Shown: piece after piece, positions 51,195 to 58,916 of the stretch
Position numbering within the stretch: the first letter of the stretch is position 1
Layout: every line of letters begins with the position of its first letter
NCBI RefSeq assembly: GCF_005047355.1
Contig: NZ_SUMC01000002.1
Location: 186,001-250,000 of the forward strand
Reading direction: 5' to 3'
DNA length: 64,000 nucleotides
Source: Actinacidiphila oryziradicis
GTDB taxonomy: Bacteria > Actinomycetota > Actinomycetes > Streptomycetales > Streptomycetaceae
Position numbers and translations under genes: made by a program
Notes under the pieces: model-generated
What the model was told of the DNA's origin: nothing
The model's input: the letters and a program-made list of their open reading frames with translations, nothing else
Database searches by the model: none

Positions 51195-51897
51195 TCACAC
51201 GGTCAGGCGACGGATGGTGGCGAAGCCGCCAGCGAGCATGACAGCGACGACGACAGCGAGGGCGCCAGTGACTCCGGTGGCGGTGAGGGCGGTGAGGAAG
51301 CGGCCGATGTTCCCCCAGCCGTGCGCCCATGTCGTGATGATCGCGGCGAGGGCCAGCGCGCCGAGTTGTGTCGCGCCGAAGATCGACGTGCCGGGTAGCC
51401 CGGCGCGACGGTAGATCAGGCCGTACAACATCCCGTAAACGAACAAGAGGGCGAACATGGTCGTCGCGGTGAGCCACGACAGGTACCAGGGGCCGTCGAG
51501 GAGGTAGGGGATGCGGAAGTAGGCCATGTTCGTTCATGCCCCATCCGCCGGTCGCGCGTTCGAGGGTCTGGCCGACGGCGAGTACGAGCCCGAAGCACAC
51601 GGCCAGGGCGACGGCCAGTGAGGTGACACCGAGGAAGTAGGTGCGTCGGCTGACCCCGAGGGTGAGGGCGAACGGCAGTGCGCGGGCGACGGACTGCACG
51701 CCCACGACGAACATGACGAGGAAGACCCCGGCCAGGCCGCCGACCCAGCGGTGGTCGCTGTGGCCGGCCGGGGTGAGTTGCAGGATCACCACATCGAGGA
51801 TGAAGCCGAAGGCCGCCCACGCCCAGGGCAGTACGAGGTAGGTGACACGGTCGAGGAGCAGATAGCGGGCGACGGTGACGATCGGGGTGGGGCGCAT
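51195..51897 (-). pseudogene. ABC transporter permease, frameshifted by a 4-bp duplication
   Basis: Two overlapping frames encode the halves of one membrane protein. Frame one starts at the ATG at 51897, reads RYLLLDRVTYLVLPWAWAAFGF and continues to GGWGMN. Frame two goes on with MAYFRIPYLLDGPWYLSWLT to IRRLTV at 51195. At the junction the minus strand has GAAC repeated in tandem (51528-51535); removing one copy restores a single open frame of about 230 residues. So the permease is broken, or the duplication is a sequencing error or a phase switch. The ATPase and regulator upstream look intact. Confidence 0.8.
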
Positions 51898-52796
51898 CAG
51901 GATGCCCTCGCTGGTGTGAGTCCGGACTGGGTGTCGTGCCCGGCTGCGTAGACCGCGAGCTGCTGAAGAGTGACACGCTCCAGGCGCAGGCGCAGGTGGT
52001 CGGCGACTTCGCGGTCGCGTTCGTCGAGCCGGCCGACCATCACCGCCTGGGTCTGCGTGCCCATCGTGCGCCGGCTCAGTGTCGCGCGGCCGGCGACGAA
52101 CCGCTCCACGCAGTCGGCCGGGCCGGTCACGATCGTGGCGGTGCCACGCAGGTCCTCGGCGAGCGCGTCGAGGACCAGCTTGCCGTGGTCGAGGACCAGG
52201 ACACGGTCGAGGAGTTCGTCGGCCTCGTCGATGAGGTGGGTCGAGAGCACGATGCATCGCGGGTGGGCGGTGTAGTCGGCCAGCAGTTGATCGTAGAAGA
52301 GCATGCGGGCGACCGCGTCCAGGCCCGCATACGGCTCGTCGAACAGGGTGATTTCGGCGCGGGCGGCCAGCCCGATGACGATGCCGAGCGCGGTCCGCAT
52401 GCCGCGCGACAGCTTTTTGATCGGTCGGTTCGGCGGCAGCTCGTAGAGGTCCAGCAGCGTGCCGGCCAGGTCGGTGTCCCAGTTCGGGTACAGCAGCGAT
52501 GCTGCTGTGATCGCGTGCCGAACCCGCAGGTCGGGGTAGATCTGGTCCTCCCGGATGAGGATCATCCGGCGCAACACCGCATCATTCTCCAGCGGCCCGG
52601 CCCCGAACACGTGCACGCGCCCGGAGGTGGCGAACTCCTGGCCGGCCAGGATGCGCAGCAGCGTGGTTTTCCCGGCGCCGTTGCGGCCCAGCAGTCCGGT
52701 GATGGACGGCGTGTCGATCTCGAAGGTGACATCGGTCAGCGCCTGGTGGCCTCGGTAGCGGCACTCGACCCCGGCTACCGAGATCGCCGGCGTCAT
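51897..52796 (-). CDS. ABC transporter ATP-binding protein (GntR-linked cassette)
   Basis: A 299-residue ATPase with Walker A GRNGAGKTT (37-45), the degenerate signature LSRGMRTAL, Walker B ITLFDEPYAGLD and the H-loop STHLIDE. The C-terminal half resembles the YtrB-like ATPases of small GntR-controlled operons. The ATG overlaps the GntR stop by 4 nt, and its own stop overlaps the permease start by 1 nt. Its partner permease is frameshifted, so the transporter may be non-functional. Confidence 0.92.
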   Translation of the reverse strand: MTPAISVAGVECRYRGHQALTDVTFEIDTPSITGLLGRNGAGKTTLLRILAGQEFATSGRVHVFGAGPLENDAVLRRMILIREDQIYPDLRVRHAITAASLLYPNWDTDLAGTLLDLYELPPNRPIKKLSRGMRTALGIVIGLAARAEITLFDEPYAGLDAVARMLFYDQLLADYTAHPRCIVLSTHLIDEADELLDRVLVLDHGKLVLDALAEDLRGTATIVTGPADCVERFVAGRATLSRRTMGTQTQAVMVGRLDERDREVADHLRLRLERVTLQQLAVYAAGHDTQSGLTPARAS

Positions 52797-53185
52797 GCCC
52801 CTCCTCCCGTCGTCACCTCGACCGAGGCCAGCTCCTCGCGTACCAGCCCGAGCAGTGGCTCCAGCCCGATCCCGAGCCGTGCCGCCTCGACCACCAGCGG
52901 CCGTACGTATCGGTCCGCGAAGCGGCGCCGCCGGGCCTGTACGAGCCGGTCCCGCGCGCCCGCCGCGACGAACATGCCGACGCCTCGCCGCTTTTCCACC
53001 AGTCCCTCGTCCGAGAGCACGGTGAGGCTGCGCGCCGCTGTGGCCGGGTTGACCCGGTAGAACGCCGCGAGTTCGTTGCTTGACGCGACGCGTTCTCCCT
53101 CGCCCACCGTGCCGTCGGCGATCTGGTTCGCTAGCTCGGCGGCGATCTGGGCGAAGATCGGCCCGCCGTCATCGAGGAGTGACAT
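52793..53185 (-). CDS. GntR-family regulator (YtrA type)
   Basis: A 130-residue short GntR regulator. The winged helix covers residues about 5-75 (PIFAQIAAELANQIADGTVGEGERVASSNELAAFYRVNPATAARSL, VEKRRGVGMFV). The small C-terminal dimerisation region is typical of the YtrA subgroup. The ATG at 53185, just after GGAGG, is preferred over one six codons upstream, because that codon lies inside a long perfect palindrome that is probably the operator. Confidence 0.93.
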   Translation of the reverse strand: MSLLDDGGPIFAQIAAELANQIADGTVGEGERVASSNELAAFYRVNPATAARSLTVLSDEGLVEKRRGVGMFVAAGARDRLVQARRRRFADRYVRPLVVEAARLGIGLEPLLGLVREELASVEVTTGGGA

Positions 53186-53200
53186 CCTGCCTCCATTGCT

Positions 53201-53234
53201 CAACTGGTTCCCTATCTTAGTAGGGAACCAGTTG
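53201..53234. promoter_or_regulatory. perfect 14-bp inverted repeat, likely GntR operator
   Basis: CAACTGGTTCCCTA, 6-nt spacer, TAGGGAACCAGTTG: 14 bp each side, no mismatch. It lies 16 bp ahead of the GntR ATG. The minus strand has a -10-like TAAGAT inside it (53219-53214), with TTGTTC 18 nt upstream, so a bound repressor would block RNA polymerase. Confidence 0.8.
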
Positions 53235-53409
53235 GCCGAACAAGGGAGTGGAGGGCCTGAGCATCGAGTCCGGACCCGCTGGCGCCGCCCAGCGATGATC
53301 CCGGATCAGACAACGAGCAGGTGACGAAGCTCGGTGAGTGGGTGGGAATCGACGCGAGCAGGTCTGCCCCATCCCGTAGCACGAGATGGGGACTTTCAAC
53401 GAGCGCCAT

Positions 53410-53466
53410 CAGCCAAACGCACCCGCCACATCACCCACGCCGGAATGGCGGGACCGGCAACCCCGG
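53410..53466 (+). repeat. dispersed repeat, copy 1
   Basis: AGCCAAACGCACCCGCCACA followed by CCCACGCCGGAATGGCGGGA. The same block recurs inverted at 56283-56343 and in direct orientation, more diverged, at 57436-57493. Confidence 0.75.
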
Positions 53467-53479
53467 CACCGGGCCACCC

Positions 53480-53575
53480 GGCAGGGGCCACGGCAAGCTC
53501 GACGCAATCATCGAGGTCTCCGGTCCCGGTGAAGCTCGACCTCCACTGGGTCAGGTCCGGCGAACGCTGCCCCTC
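53480..53575 (-). pseudogene. decayed tandem copy of the DUF397 gene
   Basis: Directly after the intact DUF397 gene the minus strand reads SPDLTQWRSSFTGTGDLDDC and then VELAVAPAG. This aligns without gaps to the N-terminus of its neighbour (TDLAWQKSSFSGTGTSNDCLEVATAPDG). Even the ribosome binding stretch TGTGAGGGG is copied, but the start codon position now reads TCG and the C-terminal half is lost in repeat sequence. A non-functional duplicate. Confidence 0.7.
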
Positions 53576-53768
53576 ACAGATCGAATTCGCCAGCCTTGAT
53601 GCCCTTGACGAAGACGTCCCACTGGGCGGGGACCGTGGTCACCACTGCGGCGGGCTGGTCGCCCTCGCGGAGGCGGAGCAGCCCGTCGGGGGCGGTCGCG
53701 ACTTCCAGACAGTCGTTGGATGTTCCGGTCCCGCTGAAGCTGGACTTCTGCCAAGCCAGATCCGTCAT
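53574..53768 (-). CDS. DUF397 protein of a WhiJ-like locus
   Basis: A 64-residue small acidic protein with the DUF397 pattern WQKSSFSG...DCLEVA, VVTTVPAQWDVFVKGIKAGEFDL. The ATG at 53768 has GAGGGGAA upstream. It follows the XRE regulator by 10 nt. DUF397 proteins act as partners of such regulators in the WhiJ family, modulating development and antibiotic production in Streptomyces. Confidence 0.92.
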   Translation of the reverse strand: MTDLAWQKSSFSGTGTSNDCLEVATAPDGLLRLREGDQPAAVVTTVPAQWDVFVKGIKAGEFDL

Positions 53769-53778
53769 GGTGTTCCCC

Positions 53779-54669
53779 TCACAAGACATAGAGCAGATGC
53801 TGGACCAGACCCAACGAGTCCTTCTTGGCAGAGAACATGGACTCTGGCTGGGGGTCCAGCGGTGGCAAGGCCACCGTACTCAGGGTCTCAAACGTCGCTC
53901 TGAACTGTGCCAGTTGAGCCTGCTCGCCAAGAAACAGCGGGGAGACCGGGTGCTCCACATATACGGTTCCGAGCTCAGGTACAGACGGCTCAAAGATCAC
54001 GAAGGGTGTGCCAAAATCAGCGGGATACGCCCGCCCGGCGAACGGCATAATCTGGATGCAAACGTTGGGCAGCCTGGCCATCTCCACCAGGTGCTCGATC
54101 TGCTGGCGCATGATCTCGGCGCTGACGAGGCGCATGTGCAGCGCGGCTTCGTGGATCACTGCGTGGAATCGCAGCGGGGACGTGCCCTTGAGGACTTCCT
54201 GCCGTCGCAGCCGGAACTCCACCCCCCTGTCCAATTCCCCGAGTGTGGCGTCGGGCTGCCCGGCCTCGAACAAGGCACGCATGTAATCGGGGGTCTGGAG
54301 CAAGCCATGGACGTACACCCACTGAAAGCTCCGATGCGCCGTGTTTGCCGCCTCCAGCTCGGCGAGATCGAGCACTGAACTGGACTGGGTGTCCCGATAG
54401 TCCGACCACCACCCCCTACCTGTCGACTCCCCCATCACGACGAGTGCGTCGATCAGCCCCTGACTGTTGCAACCGTACGCGCGTACTAGCGCGCGCAACT
54501 TGTCCTCCGGGATAGCCGTGCGCCCCATCTCAATGTGGCTCATATGGGCGCGCCCCAGCCCGGCGAGAGCACCGGCATCCGTCGCGGACATACCGCTCAA
54601 CTCGCGGAGCCGACGTAGCTCCGCGCCCAAACGACGCTGGCGCTGTGACGGATTGGACCTCAGTCCCAT
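53779..54669 (-). CDS. XRE-family regulator with DUF5753 domain (WhiJ-like)
   Basis: A 296-residue regulator. The N-terminal helix-turn-helix is at about 12-70 (LGAELRRLRELSGMSATDAGALAGLGRAHMSHIEMGR), and the rest is a DUF5753 domain (VYVHGLLQTPDYMRALFEAG, IQIMPFAGRAYPADFGTPFVIFE). It is paired with DUF397 downstream and, divergently, with a HATPase protein, the usual WhiJ-type trio. It probably represses or activates a small local regulon through the DUF397 partner. The ligand is unknown. Confidence 0.93.
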   Translation of the reverse strand: MGLRSNPSQRQRRLGAELRRLRELSGMSATDAGALAGLGRAHMSHIEMGRTAIPEDKLRALVRAYGCNSQGLIDALVVMGESTGRGWWSDYRDTQSSSVLDLAELEAANTAHRSFQWVYVHGLLQTPDYMRALFEAGQPDATLGELDRGVEFRLRRQEVLKGTSPLRFHAVIHEAALHMRLVSAEIMRQQIEHLVEMARLPNVCIQIMPFAGRAYPADFGTPFVIFEPSVPELGTVYVEHPVSPLFLGEQAQLAQFRATFETLSTVALPPLDPQPESMFSAKKDSLGLVQHLLYVL

Positions 54670-54833
54670 GACGACCTCCTACGTGAATCACGGGCAGTCT
54701 GCCGGGCAGGCCGGGGCCGGGTCCACTCGATAGGGGCAACTCGCCGATACAGGTTGCAACTGCTAAAGGTCACCCCTTACCGTCGAGAGAACTTGACTCT
54801 GTGTCACCAACCCGCCACCGGAGGCAAACCGCC

Positions 54834-55280
54834 ATGCCCGGAATCGACTTCTCCATCGTGTTCGCGCCGAACCCCGCGTGGGTCCGTTCCGTCCGCGAAT
54901 CCGTCCGGACCATGCTCACGATCCACCGCCGGGAAGACCTCATCGACACCGCACTCCTCCTCACCTCGGAAGCCGTGACGAACGCGATCAACGCCTGCCT
55001 GCGCAGCGGCTGCTCATCCCCCGTCACCGTCTTCGCCGAATTCGCGGCTTCGACCAACGCCTTCCGCGTCCTGGTCGAGGACGACGCTCCCGGAATCCCC
55101 CGCCGCCACTGCGCCAGCGGCAGCGACGAATCGGGCCGGGGCCTGCCGATTCTGGACGCGTGTGCCACCTCCTGGGGCATCTGCCTCCGCACGGCGGCGG
55201 CCCCCGGCAAAACCGTATGGTTCGAGCTCGATGGGAAGCCCGATGGGAAGCCCGACGGGAGGGCGGCGAATGGACATTGA
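54834..55280 (+). CDS. ATP-binding protein (RsbW/SpoIIAB-like kinase fold)
   Basis: A 148-residue GHKL ATPase with the N-box EAVTNAINACL, EDDAPGIPRR and GRGLPILDACA. Such single-domain proteins in Streptomyces act as anti-sigma or anti-anti-sigma kinases in WhiJ-type loci. The ATG at 54834 has CGGAGG about 10 nt upstream; a GTG at 54801 is the alternative. The end contains a 12-bp repeat (GKPDGKPDG) and overlaps the next, broken gene. Confidence 0.85.
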   Translation: MPGIDFSIVFAPNPAWVRSVRESVRTMLTIHRREDLIDTALLLTSEAVTNAINACLRSGCSSPVTVFAEFAASTNAFRVLVEDDAPGIPRRHCASGSDESGRGLPILDACATSWGICLRTAAAPGKTVWFELDGKPDGKPDGRAANGH

Positions 55281-56276
55281 CGCGTACGTCAGCGAGGTCC
55301 GCGACCACGACCACTTCCCCTCCCTCGACGAGCTGGACGACGCGCTCGCCGCCATCCCCGGCTGGCACACCACCATCGGCACCAGCCGCCTCGGCGAACC
55401 GCTGCGCCTGCTCTCCATCGGAACCGGCAGCCGCGACGTCCTCTTGCTCGGCGGCCCCCACCCGAACGAACCGGTCGGCTTCCTGACTGTCCTGGAGACC
55501 GCCCGCATCATCTCCGAGGCGCCCGAGCTCGCTGACGGGGCCGACTGCACCTGGCATTTCGTGCCGTGCATCGATCCGGACGCCGCCCGTCTGAACGAGG
55601 GCTGGTACGGGCAGCGGCCACTCACCCTCCCCACCTACCTCCACCACTTCCACCGGCCCGCCCTCGCCCACCAGCCGGAGTGGACCTTCCCGCTCCCCCT
55701 CGCCCCCGCTCCGCTCCCCGAGACCCGGGCCCTGATGCGGCTGATCGACGCCCTCCGCCCCCACGTTCAGCTCTCCTCCACAACGCCGACTTCGACGGCG
55801 CCCACTTCGTCCTGAGCCGCGCCCTACCGGACCTCGCGGAACAGTTGGCCGACGCCGCAGCCCGGCGCGGCATCCCGATGGAGGCCCGGCCCGCCGACTG
55901 CGCCGGCTGGGCCAGCCTCCGCGAGGGCGTCTTCGTCATGCCGCCTGCCACCCCGACCCGCCGCCACGGTGCCTCCAGCGCGCTACGCGACTCGGCACGG
56001 CGCGCTCACGGTCACCCCGGCGGTCCCGCTCTTCCGTATCCGCGCACCCTCCCACCCTCGCCCGCCTCCGCCGCCGCCGAGCTCGAAGCCGCCCTGGACC
56101 GCGTCTCGCCCGGCCTGACCCTCCTCACCCCCTTCAAAGCCACCGCCCTTGATGCCCTCCTCGCCGACTGGTCCGCCAACGCCCAGGCCCACACCGGCGC
56201 CGAGCCCCACCCCATCCGCGATCTGGTCGCCATCCAGACGGAGGCCGCCCTGCGCGCGGCCGCCCTGAACCGCTGA
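55270..56276 (+). pseudogene. M14-family zinc carboxypeptidase, multiple frameshifts
   Basis: The frame starting at the ATG at 55270 gives an M14 N-terminus with the zinc motif HPNEP (LLLGGPHPNEPVGFLTVLE). After LRPHVQLS it shifts; one missing C in the C-run near 55774 would restore the expected SLHNADFDGAHFVLSR, which carries the third zinc ligand. A second pair of compensating shifts (about 55.98 and 56.05 kb) hides the segment TRHGALTVTPAVPLFRI, where the expected catalytic Glu appears to be Ala. The protein ends at 56276. It is almost certainly dead. Confidence 0.8.
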
Positions 56277-56282
56277 CGGCGA

Positions 56283-56343
56283 GCCCGGAGGTTGTCCCGG
56301 TCCCGCCATTTCGGCGTGGGAGGTGTGGCGGGTGCGTTTGGCT
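56283..56343 (-). repeat. dispersed repeat, copy 2
   Basis: Reverse complement of the 53410 repeat (CAAACGCACCCGCCACACCT then CCCACGCCGAAATGGCGGGA). It forms the outer end of the left arm of the long inverted repeat. Confidence 0.75.
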
Positions 56344-56579
56344 CCCTTCGGTCGCGAAGATCAAAGGCGCTAACTGCGGAGGGGGAGGAGGGGGGCTTGT
56401 CTTGTCGGTTGGCTCCCGGGTGGGTGGGCGGCGGGCGTCAAGGCGGCTTGCGCGGCATCGGTTCGGTGGGTGTCTGGGGTCTCGTTGCCGGATCCTGGTA
56501 GAGATGGTCGGTGGCGACGCCTGTTGTCCGTGGGGGGTTGGACTGCCGTAACCGGCGGCTGACGGGTGCTTGGTGGCTT
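56290..56579 (+). repeat. left arm of a 290-bp inverted repeat
   Basis: It pairs with 57201-57488. By eye the arms are about 85-90% identical, with a perfect 65-bp stretch (56473-56537 against 57243-57307). No gene is seen in the arm. It starts 14 bp after the broken M14 gene. Confidence 0.9.
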
Positions 56580-56883
56580 GGCCCCGGGGCGGGGGAAGTG
56601 AGCGGGGGCCCGGTGGCTGCCCTCCCGGCCGGTGGGTGGGGGTCCAGGCGCGGGGGTGCAGAAACGTTCCGGCGGAGGGCGGGTGGCTCTCCTCCGGGTT
56701 CGGGGCAGGAACGTTTTTGCGGGGGATCGGGACGTCAGGTACCCGAATGGGACACTCTCACGGCCCCCGCTCGTAGTGTCGCTGTCTCATCGGGGCACCT
56801 CATGGATCCGCCCCGCCGCAGAATCGTTTCAGCGGGAGCCGCGAAGCCTTCCCGTGTCCGGCATATCGGTTAATTCCTCTCGT

Positions 56884-56966
56884 GCCTGCGTGCACTTCAG
56901 TCCTTGCTTGCGTACACCCCCGCCACACCGGGGTGTACGCAGGCATGGGTGGAAGTGCACGCAGGC
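56884..56966. repeat. nested double hairpin
   Basis: Outer arms GCCTGCGTGCACTTC / GAAGTGCACGCAGGC (15 bp, perfect). Inner arms GCTTGCGTACACCCC / GGGGTGTACGCAGGC (15 bp, one mismatch) with a 9-nt loop. Inner and outer arms share the GCxTGCGTrCAC core. Confidence 0.9.
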
Positions 56967-56982
56967 GGCCTCACTCGGGCCG

Positions 56983-57043
56983 AATGACGGGGCCCTTATG
57001 ACCACTTGGATCGATTCAAAGTGGTCATAAGGCCCCCGTCATT
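56983..57043. repeat. 25-bp stem, 11-nt loop palindrome
   Basis: AATGACGGGGCCCTTATGAC followed by CACTT pairs with the reverse-complementary arm AAGTGG...CGTCATT, with one mismatch. The loop is GGATCGATTCA. Each arm starts a short frame beginning MTT. Confidence 0.9.
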
Positions 57044-57200
57044 TCCGGTCACGGCGCATTGAGCCCGGGCCCACCCCGCAGCCCAGCAGAAACCTTTCCG
57101 CACCCCCCGGCCGCCTCTGCATCCGGCGGGCGAGCTCCACCACCCCCCGCTCCTGGCCCGGCAAGAGGCGGCCCCCAACGGCGCAGGCCGTGGAGGAGGT

Positions 57201-57488
57201 AAGCCACCAAGCACCTGTCAGCCGCCGGTTACGGCAGTCCAGCCCCCCACGGACAACAGGCGTCGCCACCGACCATCTCTACCAGGATCCGGCAACGAGA
57301 CCCCAGATACCCACCGAACCGATGCCGCACAAGCCGCCTTGACCCCCGCGACCCACCGGGCCGGCGGCCGACCGACAACCGGAACCCCCCTCCTCCCCAT
57401 CCGCAGTTAGCGCCTTTGATCCTTGCGACCGAAGGGAGCCAAACGCACCCGCACCCGGCCAATCAGAAATGGCGAGACCGGGACAACC
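57201..57488 (-). repeat. right arm of the 290-bp inverted repeat
   Basis: Reverse complement of 56290-56579. It ends about 77 bp before the stop of the geranylgeranyl reductase gene. No clear target-site duplication at the outer ends. Confidence 0.9.
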
Positions 57489-57493
57489 CCGGC
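57436..57493 (+). repeat. dispersed repeat, copy 3
   Basis: AGCCAAACGCACCCGCACCC with a more diverged middle, then AAATGGCGAGACCGGGACAA. It is the outer end of the right arm; compare 53410 and 56283. Confidence 0.75.
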
Positions 57494-57565
57494 GCCGCGC
57501 CCAGCGGACAAGAGCCCGCCAGCCACCAGCCACCAGCCGCCGGCCACCAACCGCCCGGCAGGCGT

Positions 57566-58852
57566 TCAGGCCTTGGGGGCGATTTTCGACAGGCCGTTGA
57601 TGATCCGGTCCATCGCGTCGCCGCCGACCGGGTCGGTGAGGTTGGCGAGCATCTTGAGGGTGAAGCGCATCAGCAGCGGGTGGGTGAGGCCGCGTTCCGT
57701 GGCGAGCTTCATGATCTTGGGGTTGCCGATGAGCTTCACGAAGGCGCGGCCGAGGTTGTAGTAGCCGCCGTAGGTGTCCTTGAGGATGCGGGGGTAGGCC
57801 TGGAGGGCGAGTTCGCGCTGGGCGGCGGTCTGGCGGGCGTGGGCCTGGACGATGACGTCGGCGGCGATCTGGCCGGACTCCATCGCATAGGCGATGCCCT
57901 CGCCGTTGAAGGGGTTGACGAGGCCTCCGGCGTCGCCGACCAGCAACAGGCCCTTGAAGAAGTGCGGCTGCCGGTTGAAGGCCATGGGGAGGGCGGCACC
58001 TCGGATGGCGCCGATCTGGTTCTCGTCGGTGTAGCCCCAGTCGGCGGGCATGGAGGCGCACCAGGCCTTGAGGACCTCGCGCCAGTCGAGCTCCTTAAAG
58101 GCGGAGGAGGAGTTGAGGATGCCGAGGCCGACGTTGGACGTGCCGTCGCCCATGCCGAAGATCCAGCCGTAGCCGGGAAGGAGGCGGTCCTGGGGGCCGC
58201 GCTTGTCCCAGAGCTCGAGCCAGGATTCGAGGTAGTCGTCCTCATGGCGCGGCGAGGTGAAGTAGGTGCGCACGGCGATGCCCATGGGGCGGTCGTCGCG
58301 CCGGTGCAGGCCCATCGCGATGGACAGCCGGGTGGAGTTGCCGTCGGCGGCGACGACGAGCGGGGCATGGAAGGTGACCGGGGTCTTCTCCTCGCCGAGC
58401 TTGGCCTCGACGCCGGTGATCCGGCCCGTACGGCTGTCGCGGATCGGGCCGGAGACGTTGCAGCGCTCGTAGAGCCGGGCGCCGGCCTTCTCGGCCTGGC
58501 GGGCGAGGACTTCGTCGAAGTCCTCGCGCTTGCGGACGAGTCCGTAGTCGGGGAAGGAGGCTAGGTCGGGCCAGTCGAGCTGGAGGCGGACGCCGCCCGC
58601 GATGATGCGGAGCCCCTTGTTGCGGAGCCAGCCGGCCTCCTCGGAGATGTCGATGCCCATGCCGACCAGCTGCTTGGTGGCGCGCGGGGTGAGGCCGTCG
58701 CCGCACACCTTCTCTCGGGGGAAGGTGGTCTTCTCCAGGAGCAGGACGTCCAGTCCGGCCTTCGCCAGGTAGTACGCGGTCGTTGAACCGGCGGGCCCGG
58801 CCCCGACAACGATCACATCGGCGCTGCGCTCGGAAGCGACGGTTTCTGTCAC
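57566..58852 (-). CDS. geranylgeranyl reductase family protein, likely menaquinone reductase (MenJ-like)
   Basis: A 428-residue FAD-dependent reductase. The dinucleotide-binding motif VIVVGAGPAGSTTAYYLAKAG (13-33) is followed by FPREKVCGDGLTPRA, the family signature, and GDAGGLVNPFNGEGIAYAMESG near 300. This family hydrogenates isoprenoid double bonds. Beside menG, mqnC and mqnA, the likely substrate is the menaquinone side chain, giving the partly saturated menaquinones typical of Streptomyces. It is upstream of nothing on its own strand but a long gene-free element. Confidence 0.9.
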   Translation of the reverse strand: MTETVASERSADVIVVGAGPAGSTTAYYLAKAGLDVLLLEKTTFPREKVCGDGLTPRATKQLVGMGIDISEEAGWLRNKGLRIIAGGVRLQLDWPDLASFPDYGLVRKREDFDEVLARQAEKAGARLYERCNVSGPIRDSRTGRITGVEAKLGEEKTPVTFHAPLVVAADGNSTRLSIAMGLHRRDDRPMGIAVRTYFTSPRHEDDYLESWLELWDKRGPQDRLLPGYGWIFGMGDGTSNVGLGILNSSSAFKELDWREVLKAWCASMPADWGYTDENQIGAIRGAALPMAFNRQPHFFKGLLLVGDAGGLVNPFNGEGIAYAMESGQIAADVIVQAHARQTAAQRELALQAYPRILKDTYGGYYNLGRAFVKLIGNPKIMKLATERGLTHPLLMRFTLKMLANLTDPVGGDAMDRIINGLSKIAPKA

Positions 58853-58916
58853 GGTCGCGGTCTCCCGTTCTCAGTTACGCTCGGTCATGCTGGAGTCATG
58901 CTCAGTTATGGACTCG

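Larger units (their letters stand above)
56580..57200. other. 620-bp core between the inverted arms
   Basis: No protein-coding frame is credible. It holds a sub-repeat GCAGAAACGTTCC (56659) against GGAACGTTTTTGC (56708), an imperfect related AAACCTTTCCG at 57090, and two strong nested hairpins at 56884-56966 and 56983-57043. Confidence 0.6.

Noticed and set aside
56590-57030. Small proteins inside the inverted-repeat element
   Set aside because: Frames are mirror images of repeat DNA, lack ribosome binding sites, and the short MTT-initiated peptides simply read out the palindrome.
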